DNA of 64,000 bases from Rhodamnia argentea (GCF_020921035.1 NC_063155.1:8913001-8977000); one strand, 5' to 3'; counted from the stretch's first letter, positions 1 to 16,196 are shown. Made by a program: numbers and translations. The notes: a model not told the origin generated them from the sequence alone.

Positions 1-84
1 AGAGAGAGAGGAGAAGCTCAGGCTAAAGAGACAGGAAGAATAGTTTATATCTGCCCCTTCTGGATGCCGTTCTCAAGAGAGTAT

Positions 85-86
<2 letters not shown>

Positions 87-114
<28 letters not shown>
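87..114. repeat. (AG)n microsatellite upstream of HIPL
   Basis: About 14 uninterrupted AG dinucleotides, with a second short AG run at the window start (1-13). It lies about 220 bases upstream of the HIPL start codon, so it is probably in the promoter or 5' leader. GA/TC runs recur upstream of several genes in this window. The rest of 1-333 shows no other gene. Confidence 0.9.
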
Positions 115-118
<4 letters not shown>

Positions 119-333
119 GGCCAATAATGGAGTGAAATAAAGGAAGATAAGAGTAGTTGGGCAGTGCTCAGAATGTTCAAACCTCCCAAAGTTTTGGTTT
201 TTCTGCAGATAAATGTTTCCAATTGTCAATTCGGAGCTGTGTTCCTTCCATATCTTCCACTGGGTGTCTATAAAGTGCAGAGGGTGATGTGAAAAAAAAC
301 CTACTTTGTTTTGGTTTCTGGAGATTCTGGTAT

Positions 334-3711
<3,378 letters not shown>

Positions 3712-4154
3712 CCTTTTCCCATGGCACAAATAACGTTGTAATTTCACGCAAATGCACGCTCTCCGGCGATTCCGACCGAGTGTGAGTTCCAATTTTGCTT
3801 GCATATCAGTGTTCTTCGAGGCGATGTTGCCGGGAATTGCTTCAAGATCATGAAAATTTCTTTGAACTATGTTAAAAAAATGCACATGACATGTTTTCAC
3901 AGAAGAATATGAACTGCTAAAGTCAGTTGGGCAGTGGGGTTAACTGGGCCTCTTGCATCCAAACATTGACATGTTGGCCCGAACAAAGGGACCGGGCCGG
4001 GTCGGAAGAGATCCGGCCAGAAGGAAAAGGAAAATGTTTATTATTACCTAAGAAGATTGCGCCTCAAGAAACATATTTACCGACAAGGCCAAAGAGAGAG
4101 GATGGATTGCAGAACATACTTAAGCCAGGTCACATTGTCCACCTAACCAAGAGG

Positions 4155-4590
4155 AATAATTATGAAAAAATTGTCTAAAAAATCCTAAACTTATTTTAGC
4201 AAATTTAGTTCTAAACTTTTAATTTTGTCAATTTAGCTATAGGCCTTTTCACATCCCGTCAATTGAGTCCATTCGAAAAATTTTGATAGGAAATCACCGA
4301 CATGAATGTTGGTCGTCCTAAATGGCACGATCGATCTTGACGTGGACGATTGTTAATATTTTTTAAATTTTTGTTTATACTTTTCCCTTTTTTCTTTTTT
4401 CTATTTTTCTTTTTACTTTTTTTTTCTTTTTCTCTCTACGGACCATCGCTAGGTCTCGGGCAATTTTATGGCCAAACAAATTTAAAAATATTAAAATTGC
4501 CCACATTAGTGATTTTCTAACTAAAATTGACTGAATGAACTTAAATGGAAAAACATGAAAAAGTTTATGATTTTTCGGGTAATGTTCCAA
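4155..4590. mobile_element. Non-autonomous TIR element (family with 'AAAAAATCCTAAAC' ends)
   Basis: The left end reads ATTATGAAAAAATTGTCTAA followed by an AAATCCTAAAC motif, and the right end (about 4553-4590) is an imperfect inverted copy containing AAAGTTTATGATTTTTCGGG. The interior is AT-rich with pyrimidine runs. No transposase is encoded and no clear target duplication is visible. The same end motif occurs at 26406-26668 and 49062-49515, so this is one copy of a small repeat family. The boundaries are approximate. Confidence 0.55.
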
Positions 4591-5332
4591 CTAATTAGAC
4601 CTCGAGTCGAAGAAGATCGATCACTAATGATGCAAGAAATTCAATTACAGATGAAGGGATTTCGAAATAAAAGGGACAAAAACATAAACTTCGTACATCA
4701 AGAAGGACACGATGTGAATTGTGTAAATCACACTCCAAGAGATGAATCAAGCCGTCGATGGGTTTGTCTCCCGATCATGCATTCAAAAATGTCATGAAAT
4801 TTTTGTCTCTCTTTTCTCCGTCACGTGCATCTCCATGTCATGACCTGATCTGCCCGCCTCCCCCTGATACTTCATCAACCCAGAGAAAAATGCACAAAGG
4901 TAATGAGTTCGACATGCGCTCTACAAAATGGCAAAGCAATGTTAGAGACAATAGTTAGAAATATGATAAATAAAAAATTATTTTTTATCAATTTTTTTGA
5001 ATTAAATATGCAAAATAAATTATTGCCTTTTTTCAAATAGTCTTACCTAATTGCCCTCACAAAAGGAAATTACTTCTTTTTGGAGGAAGTTTAGAAAAGA
5101 AAATGCATATCTAATTTTGAATTTTTGTTAGAAGTGTTCAATACTGAATAAACAAAAACAAAACATAACTATTTAATGCACTAATTGCCTTCGAGATACG
5201 AATAATCAATGTTTTCAGAATTATATATTTTTTATATTTAGTTAATTTAATCAGTATATCAAGATACTCATTAATAGAACTCTATATTAAATAGGTGAGC
5301 AACAAAATTCGGGACATCATATCTAAAAAATC

Positions 5333-5826
5333 GGGGAGAATTTCCAACTAAGAGCTTGAAGTGTCCTCATTTTCTCAAACAAAAGCCTGAAGTGGATTTT
5401 ATTTCAAATGAGGGTTTGAAATAGCTTTTTTATTTCAAATAAGGGTCTAAAATAGCATTTCATTTTCCTTTTTTGTCTCTTTGTTACGACCGATAATAGC
5501 CCGTCAATCCTCATTGGTCGCCTTGCCCAAGTGTGGTTGGCCGTCACTTGGGCAAGGCTTGCAATGGCTCGCCTGGGCAAGAGTAGCGACACCACCCCTT
5601 GACAATTAAGGGTGGCCACGTCGAGCCCTCGCATATAAACGGCCATTGCCCGATATCGGCTACCGATGATAAATAAGGAAAAGAAAAAAGATTAAAAAAA
5701 AGAAAAAAATTAGAAAATACAAAATGGCAAAAATATCATTGGTCAAACTATTTTTAAAGATAATTAGGTCACTTCAGGCATTTTTTAAAACAAGATTTAC
5801 TCCAGATCTTTATTTGAAATTTTTCT
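5333..5826. mobile_element. Non-autonomous MULE-like TIR element with GC-rich core
   Basis: The ends are imperfect inverted repeats: left GAATTTCCAACTAAGAGCTT..., right ...CTTTATTTGAAATTTTTCT. They flank a GC-richer core (5490-5640) rich in 'gcaaggc/ttgcccaag' units. Flanking 9-mers AAAAAATCG (5324-5332) and TTAAAATCG (5827-5835) match at 7 of 9 bases, consistent with an old 9 bp target duplication of the Mutator type. It encodes nothing recognisable. A related copy is at 20462-21158. Confidence 0.6.
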
Positions 5827-6186
5827 TTAAAATCGATATATCACCAAGAACGAAAAAAAAAAGGAAAAAAGAAAAAGCAAATACGAATTTCAGGTGTCCT
5901 CGTCCTCCTCCTCTTCGCCCTCTCTGTTTCTCTCTCTACCCTTCGTCTCTTTCGGCTCAACCCTCCGTCCCTCTCTCTTCTTTCTCTCTCTTCAAATTTC
6001 ACTTACAGAAGCAGCAAAAAGTCGCTTCTCGTTCCCCACTCTCCTGTCCCGCGCGCGTGATGGTCTTCACCTTCTCTCCTCAATCCCTCCCTCCCTAACC
6101 CCTCGACCGAGCTCGACCCCGCCATGATCTTCGCCGCCTAATCCCGGCCCTAACTTCCCTAAACCCTCCCCCGATCTCCCCCAACC

Positions 6187-9100
6187 ATGTCCTCGGAACC
6201 GCCCCCTCCGATCCCCTCCGACCGATCCTCCCCCGACCACCCTCCTCCGCGGGCCGAGAACCTGGCCTCCGGCGCGGACGCGGCCCCGAACGCCAGGGGC
6301 GACGGCGGGAGCAAGGGGCAGGGAGACGAGGCGAAGAACGGCACGGTCGTGGTCCCCACCAGGAGCGGGAGGCCGGCGCGGGCGTGCGCAATTAGGGCTG
6401 CCTCCAGGCTCCAGGCTGCGCAGCAGCTGCAGCAGCAGGGCCCGGCGGAGAGGAGGCCTAAGGCTGCGAAGAAGGAGGAGCGCGAGCGGTGCGAGGATGA
6501 GTCGCCAACGCAATGTGCCAGCAGCAGAATTGTCACACCGCTTGTGGCTGCTCCGGAGGCGGCCCAGCTGCCTCGGTGGAGCCTCCGGTCCATGTGGGAA
6601 TTGGCTTCGATACTTAATTTTTTGCATGTGTGTGAGCTCATTCACAAAGTTTTTGTTTTTGCTGTTCTTCTTGTGGGGAGGTTTTGATTATTCTGGCTTT
6701 GATTTGCGCAGGTTTTTAGACCTTTGTTGAATATCTCGGTGGAGTTTTCTGCGGAAGAGTTTGAAACGGCTTTGCTCACACCCAATGACACATTGGGGGA
6801 TATACACATGCCTCTCTTGAAGGTTGGTGCTTTCTTGTCAAGGTCGCAGTTTTTTACATTAGGGGAGATCATTGATGTGCTCAAACTTGTAATGCGCTTT
6901 CCAAGTCAAGTTGCCTGAATCTTAGTTGGTTAGTCACATGGAATCTGACCGGCCATTGAAGTAGTACACTATCTTCTTGGTGCAATTGCCCAGAAATGTA
7001 TTGTTAGCCAGAAATCCATCAAGTGTGTTGTTTGTTCCTTAAAAATCTGCCATAATTTGGGAATGTAGGAACTCTGGTTTTATCAGCCTTATACAATTTT
7101 AAGTCTAATATCATTTTCATTGTGAGGGTTGAGAAAAGTAGGCAAGATTTCTTGTCCGGGGATTAAGTTTTTTTTGTGGAGTGAGCAGGGCGATGGATGA
7201 AACATTACGATTAAGGAGCGGCGGCACTGAGGGTGAAGCTGAGTGCAAGTGACTTTAGTTAATTGCTAGAAGTTTTGCTTGATAGAAATTAATCCGCAGT
7301 TACATTTTGGAGGCTGTTTTTTCCTTTTGTGCCTTCTGCTACTTTCGGTAACTTTTTCTTGGTACTGAACTGTGTCTAGTTGTGCTTAAATCTTAACTCG
7401 TTTGTAGGCAATCCCTCCTATTACAAGGATGGCACTTACACGTGATACCTGGGTTACCGTCTTGTGCAGAAAGTTGAGAGACTGGTGGCATTGGGTAATT
7501 CGAACCTACTATTACTTTTAACCAACAGTTCACATGTAGTATTATCTTTTAGCCTCTGAGGTTAATTTGAGCTTTTACAGGTTGCAGAAGGGGAGTTACC
7601 CATTGTTGCGGCACATGGGTGAGTGTTTATGCGTTAAATTTTTCTGCACTTAGGGAGCATATTCTGATTCTATCTTATTACGTTGAGTTGATTTTTCAGG
7701 ACTGAGGTTGAACTTTATAAATCTCTTGACCCCGGGGTCCGTGTGGTGATCCTGAAAGCATTATGTGACATTCGTGTAGAGGTATCCATTTAGTCATGAT
7801 AATGAATAATGTCATCCTGCTACATACTCTTCTGCTTGCTAATATCTATTCATCTCTCTGAAGTACTTCTAGAGAAATAATATATCAAATACATGCATGG
7901 CCAACGGCATCTCATTGGTAAATGGGCTTTAGAAGATAATGTTACTGTTGGGTGTGAAAGTATTGTGGGCGGTGAATTACCTTACTTTTAGCATAGGAGA
8001 CCATACCCGCTCAGTACTTTGTAGTCGTCTCTTTGGTTGTGATCTGTGAGTTCTGTTTTTTTGAAGCCAGAATATCACATATATTATTTGTTTTATTCCT
8101 TTTAATCATTATATATGATCATTATCGAGTCGCTTCCGTCTTGGAATATCTGGGATATACCTAAGAAAGGCGCAGTTTTTCTTATTCAGGTTTGTTGTTG
8201 GTTATGATTACTCTCTTGCTGCTGATGTTTCTTGTTACAAGTAGCTTGCCATATCAAATATGAAGTTGGTTTCCCTCCTGGATGTACTACACACAATCCT
8301 TTGATCCCATTGATAAGATGGGATACAGCTTCTTTTACTGCCACTTTTATTCTCACCAAAAGATCTAGAAAGTTGTTAAGTGAGACTTGCGCAGCTAATT
8401 GACTTTTCTATGTGTTGCACTGAGAAAAAGTTGTATCATCACTTAGTTGTTCTCTCTTCTTATTACTTTCAAGATTTTACCTTGAATTCATTGAGTTCAC
8501 CATGCAGAATTTCTGAATTCGATTCGATGAAACTAATGCTAGTCGGTATGGTTGAGGACTGGCCGAAAGTCGCCGGGTCTTTCATTTATGTCCGATGCAG
8601 TTCATTCAAATAGAATAAGGATATTGTCAGATTACATTGTGAAATGCCTAGATATGTCATAACTCCATAGTGAATTTACGTATATTTAATTTTGGCACTT
8701 ATGATGTTTGTATAAAGGAACCCTTCATCTAGCTTCTTTTTTTTTTCCCTGTTCTGTAAATAGTTGTTCTGTTTAAAAGGTTTTTTCTTGTGTTTTTTTT
8801 TTTTTGGTTTGGGTTTGGGGGGTGGGGGGGGGGAAGCAAGGTAATGTATGCGATATTGGTCTGGCAGTTGAATGTTCAGATGTTACTTGAGTGTCTCCAT
8901 CCTTTCCAGAGATAGGCCCTAGGGTAATGATGGATCAAACCTGAGTACGTTTTGGACCCTGTATTTTTCATTCATCTAGTTGATATGTTCTTCTGTAGTT
9001 TTTTTTTTGGTCATTGTCTTTTCAGTTTTGACAGGACTAGTGAAGTAAAGTTCTTATGTTATTTGTAGCAAGAAGATATCCGGAGCTTCATTGAAAATTC

Positions 9101-12063
9101 AATGAAGCATGGCATTCACCTTTCAGCTTTCCGTAAGGAGCGAATTGGAGGAGATTCAAATGGAATCCATTATTGGTGAGTGGTTGAACTTATCAACCAT
9201 CCAGTTCCCCATGTTACTGATTTGTCTTTGCACGTGGTTTATTTTTTACGCCTGGTTTATTTTCTGTGCTGTGCGGGAAATTTTCTCAATACATGCTTAC
9301 ACCGCAGAGGTCCGTCATAGTTTGTTCTCATTCATAAATAGTGAAGTGTTATATTTTAATTTCTATACTTCAAATTTTGTAAGAATTATTTGACATTGGT
9401 GTAGGTATGAAGATGATCCAATAATTGGTCATCGACTTTACAGGGAGATAAGGAAAGTTGAGGTTAAACGAGCAAAGGCTAGGGGTTCCCAGGTCATCCC
9501 CATTGCATCATACCAGTGGGAAACAGTTGCAACCAATTTGGATGAATTTCAAGATGTATCCGTGAGTTACAAAAAGCATCTATGGTTATATTCCTGGGTT
9601 AGAATAGTTAACCAATTGTAGATGGTTCTTTTATCTGACTATGTAGTGGACCCCCAGCCAATAAGGCGGAGCAATGATGGTGGAAAAGAAATGGGAACTC
9701 CTATGTTCTTTTAAGTCAAAAGTTAGATTTGCTTCATCTGTTGCAAATGCTATGCATGTGAAATTTATGTTTTCCCACCTTCATCAGTTTCTGCTGCTCT
9801 GTCTTATCACAAGTAATATGTTCCAGGAGAAGCTTTTCTCCAGTAAAAACAGGACAGAGGTGTCGTTGGGGAAAAAGTTGAAGATAGACATGCTTCCCGA
9901 GATTGAAAGAGTTCACAAGGTACCGCAACTCTTTTCCTGGTCAAGGCAATATTGCCTCTTCAATGTCTGGACAGTTCCAAATTACCTGTGCTTTCCAGTA
10001 CTTGTTCATCCCAGGATGTTACTGTGTCATCCCCTTATCTGTTGGTAATTTTTTGAATGTAACTGCTTGATTTACAGAGGAAAGAGAGACTGCTTAAAAA
10101 GCAACACAGAGAAGCTCTTCTGCTTGATAATTTCTTGAACATGGATGGGCTTGCTCCTGGACGCTCCCTTCGTGATAGGAAACCTGTCACCTATACTTTC
10201 GGTAAAGAACATAAAAATCACTCTTTCTCTGTGTCCTGTTTCTACAGCATTGTCAACTTTTGGAAATCAAAGTTGAATGTAGGATGCAATGCACTCCTCC
10301 CTGTCTGTGCGCTATATTTCCTTTTGAAAGGAGTCAATGTCTCATTCCAGCAATTCTTGCATATTTTCATCAAAGTTCCATCATGAAAATGCTCTCTACT
10401 GATATGATTCTTCTATAAGCGGCTGACTGAACGTTACTCTGATTGCTGAAATATGTTGGGATCATTCTCTAGCAATTCAAGGGTTTATTGTCCTCAACTT
10501 TCCAAACCCTCTTCACTCTTCCACACAATGGGCAAGCATGCCTTTTTCGTATTCCAAAGCTGTTTATCTCGTTACTCAAATGTACTTGTATTGCCTCATT
10601 AGTAGCAGATCGTTTGCTGTCTGAGTGTGTGGAATATTTTCTTTGAGCTGTGTTTCTCGTGTTTTCTTTCTGATGTTTGGTCACACTGTCAACTTCAACT
10701 TAAAACATTTTAGTTGAATGGTTGAAATCCTCTTGTATTTCATAAGATGAATTTTCATCTATTTAAGCTGATTGATTTGGTTTATCTGCAATTGCAAATT
10801 GCTGTGTTTTCTCTTTTTCTTCTTCTTTTTCCACTATGGATTTGACATGCAATTTTCTAATATAATGATGATAAAGCCATCATGCATATTGATGGGCATG
10901 TAAATTTATTTTGCAGATGATTATGACCGATCGATCAACGAGGCTATCAAGATAACCAAGTATGGAATTTGAATTTTATGCTTCGCTATAGTCCTTAGTT
11001 ATGATATCACCTTCATACATAACCTGACTATGAATGGCAATTCTCATGTACTTTTCAGGCGTAAGCAGCCTTCACCGGAACCTATTAACAGAAGAGAAGG
11101 TGCTTTCATCAAACCTGAAGCTTCTACAAATGGCAAATGGAGCGAACTCTTGCATGCCTCTCCGTACACTGGTTTTAGCGCCGTATCTCCTGGGTCACCT
11201 GATTTTGATGACATTGATGACGATCAAAAACCCGAAAACTTGGACCGAAGGTAGGTCAAAATCTGGTTTTACAGCATATCTTTTGACTGATCAAATTATT
11301 CATCACTAAAACTTTACGCTACAGACAAAGACGGAGGCCTGAGAGATATTCGGAGAAAGACTTTGTTGAAGCAATATCAGATAATGAGGCTGACTTTGAC
11401 AGTGATGATGATATTGTTGGAGAAGCTGTTTATGACGAGGAGTATCTCAGGAAACGCAAACAGAGAAGGGTGTCCAGTAGCTCCGAGGGAGATGAGGAGT
11501 ATCGTTGGGATGAAGAAAATCCAGAAGAAGAAGAGGAGGAAGAGGAAGAGGAACATTCCTTGGGTATGAGTGATGAGGAAAGCGATGAGCCTCGAATGAC
11601 TAAGAAATTGCCTGGGCGTACGCGAAGGGAAACCAAATTAAGATCGGTGGTTGAACTCCAGTCAGGTCTGAGACGTAGTAAAAGGGCGACGAGGAATCGT
11701 ATAAACTATCGACAGTATGAGCTCTCAGAATCTGAAACGGAGACTGCAAAACCTGACAAGTGGCTTGCATCCAATGAGCAATCAGAAGCAACTGAGAGTG
11801 AGGGGTATTCAATGGAAAGTCAAGATTCAGAAATGAATGGCAATGAGCAGGAACTCAAAGTCAATCGTCCTGTTGCAAATCACCCCGATACAGCAGAAAA
11901 AGAAGATATTCAGCCTGCTGAGAGAATTGAGAGCCCAAGCCAAGAGGAAGTTGCTGATCAACCAAAAAGACGTTTTCTTGACCTCAATGAGCTTGCTCCT
12001 GGTTCAGGCTTTGATGATGGTCCTAACCCTGAAACGAAGGATGATGATGAAGATGATATGTAA
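6187..12063 (+). CDS. DDR4: DDT domain-containing protein, DDR4-like (ISWI chromatin-remodelling partner)
   Basis: Twelve exons join in frame: 6187-6627, 6712-6822, 7408-7494, 7581-7618, 7700-7781, 9069-9175, 9405-9561, 9827-9919, 10078-10201, 10917-10959, 11059-11250, 11325-12063, giving 737 residues. The N-terminus is Pro/Ala-rich with a basic SGRPARAC motif. Residues ~150-300 form a DDT-like helical module followed by a WHIM-like stretch (RVVILKALCDIRVE, HYWYEDDP, YREIRKVE). A basic, Lys-rich segment (RKERLLKKQHREAL) follows. The C-terminal third is highly acidic, with a run of Glu codons near 11520-11553 and repeated Ser/Glu clusters. Arabidopsis DDR proteins associate with the ISWI ATPases CHR11/CHR17 in the nucleus and help space nucleosomes; the same role is inferred here. 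The DDR subtype is from memory and could be a paralogue. Confidence 0.87.
8806..8834 (+). other. G-run tract in intron 5 of the DDT gene
   Basis: After a T-tract the sense strand carries GG, GGG, a G6 run and a long G9-10 run separated by 1-3 bases. This fits a possible G-quadruplex in DNA or pre-mRNA. It lies in the largest intron (7782-9068) and is not near a splice site. No function can be shown from sequence. Confidence 0.4.
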
Positions 12064-13813
12064 AGCTCCCACAAGGTTAGTAATACTTTCTGATGGAAGC
12101 TCATTGTACCATCTGAGGTGCTATAAATTTTGTAACGAGCCTGCAGAGGAAGTTATGATCGGATTTTCTCTTATGGCGTAGCCGAAGCAGCTGCCACAGT
12201 GAGCACTTGCTTTGCCAGCCAGTGGGATCGCACTGTAGGGAGCTATGTAGATTAGATAGTCATTTTTTAGTATGGCCACTCTGAAAAATCCATAGGATGG
12301 ATTGGGATTTGTTGGGAGACGTTGACTCGGCCCAATCGATGTACAATAACATCTAACTTATATGTGAAAGGTGTCGCTTTGATGTTAAGGCTTAATGCCC
12401 TTGTAGTTCTTTAATTTTTGGTGATCATTACAATGATCTGCGTGTTAGCATTAGGGTTGTTCGGATCCATAAAATCATATTACGAGCTCAGGAAGTTTTC
12501 GTCAGTGTAATAGCACCAACATCCCTGATTAAGCAACTAACTATTCTTTGAAGGCATCATTTCTCTGTGTATCCTTTTAGCATTTTGATTCTCACACTTT
12601 GAAGCTGATAGATATGTGCTTGATGTTCGAGACTCCAGCTCAAAATGCTTCCCAAAACTGCTCGACCTGTTCCTTCTTTACAAACGAAACAGGAGGATGT
12701 GCTGCAATTGCGAATGGGGTTTCGATGGTATCCAGCAGAAGCAGCAGTATCTGTTGAAAACGTTGTTATGATAAAATGAAAGAAGTTTCCCTTTTGACAC
12801 GGTCTTTCTTATTCGGAAGACTTGAAAACGCTTGCTGTTTGACTAGGACGTGCTTCTCTTTTCCATCTCCGACTCTTGTTTGATCATTCGACGTCCATTC
12901 ACGCCCCATGCATAGGCCTCATTTTGATCCATCTTCACGAGTGGATTAAGTAGACAAGACAAAAAATGAAGTCCCGTGGACTTTGGTCTTAATTCTCTTT
13001 TCAGCCCGGCATTAAATTTGGAGTCTACAGCCAGTACAAGCCAGCGCTCTATCTCCCATCTCCAGAAGTCGAGCGACCCAATAATGAATTCAGAGGCACA
13101 AATTCCCACATGAATAGACGGGATGGAGTGACAAAATACTAATTGACATGGTAGCGACGTCTGAAGTTTGGAGAACATAGATTTTCAACAAAATCATGCA
13201 TCATGGAATTCACTGTGCCCATCCAATTGATTGTCCCCTTTATCGTGCTGTTTGGGGTGAGTGGATCTTTGAAGCTGCCGTCAAACTTGGTTACTGATTA
13301 CTCATTTCAGAGAGGGAGACAGTTGGGACCGCAAACTTGCGCCGCGTGTGCACAGGTTTAGATATTTCAGTCCATAGATAAGAGGTGACAAGGCACTGAC
13401 ATTGAATTGCTTCAATAGAGAGAGCAGTACAATCGAGACTATTGTTGAAAAATTATTTGCCTAGAGGACCTAACACTGACAGCATTTGAGATATCTTCCC
13501 TAGTGATTTACGAGATCTGCGGTAAACCAAGAACCCAGGAGCTCCCGGTACATACAGAAAATCCTAGTCATGTACAAAATTCGGCTACTTGAAGCCCCTT
13601 CTACGTCTAGCCATTCCCCATGTCGGTAACTCGAAACGAATTTCTGCACTTCAGCTCTCATTTCACCTTCTTCTGGAACATTGTTACGGCATCTGCTGAG
13701 GACACCTATTGCAATACAGCCTGCATTCACTAAGAAATCGAATTCCAATGCCCCAATAAGTAACGCAGCATCAAATTTCTGCAGTTCAGCATAATCATCA
13801 CCTTTGACACATT
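12064..13813. other. Convergent intergenic region between DDT gene and TFIIB
   Basis: About 1.75 kb between two genes that end toward each other, so it holds both 3' UTRs. Open frames here (for example minus 12843-13178 and minus 13500-13826) have no recognisable domain, and the second starts inside the last TFIIB exon in another frame. I see no gene, repeat or RNA. Confidence 0.6.
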
Positions 13814-16103
13814 TCAAGGATTGCAAAGGTTTTTAAGATCCTCCTCCTTGGCAAACCAGCTGGGAATTATCTTCGACAGATGAGGATAAAGATCCTTGTA
13901 GGAATTCTTAATAGTCCCTTCCGCTACTCTAGTAGCCACTGATATATCTGCAAATATTAGCAATTATCTTATGTTCAGTCATTGAGGCAGCGTTAGCAAG
14001 TGCATAAATCATATCCCAGAAGTCTGGGCTTTCCAACCTTTAAGAGGCTTCTTGTCACTAGACAGCTGAGTTATGATGTAGATAACGGCTGCTGCAATGG
14101 ATATAGGGCTCCTTCTGCATAGATTGAGGCGAAGTACAAATACGGATGAGAACAATCATGTGAGAACTCTAGTAAGATAGTCCCAACTCTTTTGCAAAAA
14201 AGTTAATGCATACTTGTGCCTAGAATATTCTAGCAAGCCATAGCACAAACTATGGAGCATGCATTTCCTCTGACAAAATTGTGGCTCAAAATTTCATAAA
14301 AATGCACCATAAGGTCACTAGGCGCAAGACCAACTACAGTGCCCAAAGATACCTCGCACCTAAATCTCGTAACAAACAGCTGTTTGTCTAGTTTATGCAT
14401 GACACTACCAGAGAAAAAGCAACCTTAATTAATCAGGCATTAGCTAGATGCGTAGAGAAATCATTGAAAAACAAATGAATTTGGGCCTCCTAAATTTTCT
14501 TCAATTTAGCAACCCAGAACTTTCTTTCAAGTTTCCCTTTTTCTGGATAGAGAGCAAAAACTTGCCAATTGCCAAACACGTGGTATACACATGAATACAA
14601 GAAAATCTGACCTTATGTCAAGCTCTTCAGACTTCAGGACAACTTCCTGGGCAGCCTTAACTTCTTGATTCGTCATTCCAAGATTAGAGCAAAAACGTCT
14701 CTAATGGTTCACAGATAAAGTGAATGGCTTGACTCTCTCACTCAAGAAATTGAAAGAAAAGAGTAGAGGTGAGTGGGAGCAGCAAAAAGACCCAAATTTT
14801 CCACCAAGAAGCATACCATGTAATCTGCAGCATGTATGGCTCCCATTTCTACAGATTGACCCATCTCGCCCTCCAACAGCTTTACTATGAACTCTTTTGC
14901 TCGGCCAATTTCCTTTTTCGTAGCTCCATTGGCAACAGAGCATATTTCTAGACATGATTGACACGTTCAGATAGGTCACGGATAAGGAGTCTACTTCGAA
15001 GCAAATGCAACACGAAAATTACCTTTCACCGTACGAGCTTTGTTCTCTTGCCTACAAGCAATATAGAGGCAAGCAGCCAATATCGCATCTAGATTTCGTC
15101 CTTTCAAAGGTTTCTGATCTTCTACCTTCTTGTATATCTCATTCGCTCGGTCCTGTCAACCAAATTCACAAGCCTGTTAACAGAAAAAAGAACCCCAAGG
15201 AAATGGGCTAAAACAGAAGGACAAAGAATACCAAACCCGACATTGCTTAGTAAAGTTACTAGCATTCTCAGCGATTTACAAAATATAACCTTGGGGAAGC
15301 AAGAAAATAGAACCGGCATACCTTTATTGTCGTAACGAGTCCCAACCTGAAACAACAAATTACATCGGTTACCTTGAGATAAAGACCGTAATTATACAGG
15401 GAAGAGGAGGGAAAATGTCCCATAGCTTGCACAAATCAATTCAAACACACGCTAAGCCCAAGTCCGGGAGATTAAATTGACACTGACCATACCAAGCAGA
15501 TCTATAGATTCATGCCCTAACATGACAGGCGTGCAATGTACCTCATCTGCCCTTAGTAACAGAAGCTGCAGCTTATACGAGCTCAAACAATTAGCATCCT
15601 TGTTACCCAGAGCCATTACTATTCCAAAATTTCTCACAATTCACACGATGAATTGGAAGATACCCCAACAACTAACTGCCATAGGAGCCAGTCGCCCGTA
15701 CCCACGACGAAACCACCAATGCAACGCGAGGATCGAAGCGAGGCACTCACCTGTCGGACATGATCGCGATGGACTTGAACGCCTGTATCAGGTTGCGGTC
15801 GGGGTTGGCGCCGCGGCCCTGCCACTTGCCGAGCGAGGAGTTAAGGAACTCGCCGGAGGACCCGTTGGGCTTGGAGATGACGGTGGAGAGGCCGCCGTCG
15901 GTGAGGGAGGGGTTGTAGGGGCCGCCGACGCGGACGGGGTCGTTGTCGTTCGACTCGTTGGCGAAGGTCCGCCACTCGGATGTCTCGTCGATGGAGTGGG
16001 CCTCGAGGACGAGCCCGCACTCGGAGCAGATGGTGTCCCCCGCCGCGTGGTCGAACACCACCTCCGTCTGCTTGTTGCAGTCCCTGCAGAACGTGTCCGC
16101 CAT
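13814..16103 (-). CDS. TFIIB: Transcription initiation factor TFIIB
   Basis: Seven exons on the minus strand: 16103-15751, 15346-15322, 15152-15023, 14947-14817, 14700-14612, 14114-14038, 13947-13814. They join in frame to 312 residues, the length I recall for plant TFIIB. The N-terminal zinc ribbon has CRDC (C6, C9) and CSEC (C26, C29). The B-finger/linker follows, then two cyclin-like repeats ([20 protein letters not shown]... and [19 protein letters not shown]...). TFIIB bridges TBP-bound promoter DNA and RNA polymerase II in the nucleus. Exon 2 is a 25-nt micro-exon. Exon 1 is much GC-richer than the rest. Residue 275 is Arg (AGA) where I recall Gly in plant homologues (VATGVAEGT), see findings. 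The upstream in-frame ATG at 16142 is disfavoured because homologues start MADTFC. Confidence 0.95.
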
Positions 16104-16178
16104 GGACGGATTCCCTCCCGAGATTCCCCCACCCTGCTTCAATCGCTTTTAGAGAGAGAAAACTAGAGAGAGAAACTA

Positions 16179-16196
16179 TCTCTCTCTCTCTCTCTC
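16179..16196. repeat. (TC)9 microsatellite in the TFIIB 5' leader
   Basis: Nine TC units, reading GA on the sense strand of TFIIB, 76-93 bases upstream of its start codon. Shorter AGAGAGAG runs are adjacent at 16151-16173. It is likely in the 5' UTR and is a potential site for GAGA-binding (BBR/BPC) proteins. Confidence 0.85.

Larger units (their letters stand above)
3712..6186. other. Intergenic DNA between HIPL and the DDT gene
   Basis: About 2.5 kb of AT-rich DNA. It holds the HIPL 3' UTR, two TIR-type repeats (listed separately) and, from about 5885, a CT-rich stretch that is the likely 5' UTR/promoter of the DDT-domain gene. No ORF here resembles a protein I know. Confidence 0.7.

Noticed and set aside
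11430-11636. Minus-strand frame with poly-Ser
   Set aside because: Complement of the Glu-codon repeat in the DDT gene.
13500-13826. 108-codon minus-strand frame at the TFIIB 3' end
   Set aside because: It begins inside the last TFIIB exon in another frame and runs through its 3' UTR; no recognisable homology.
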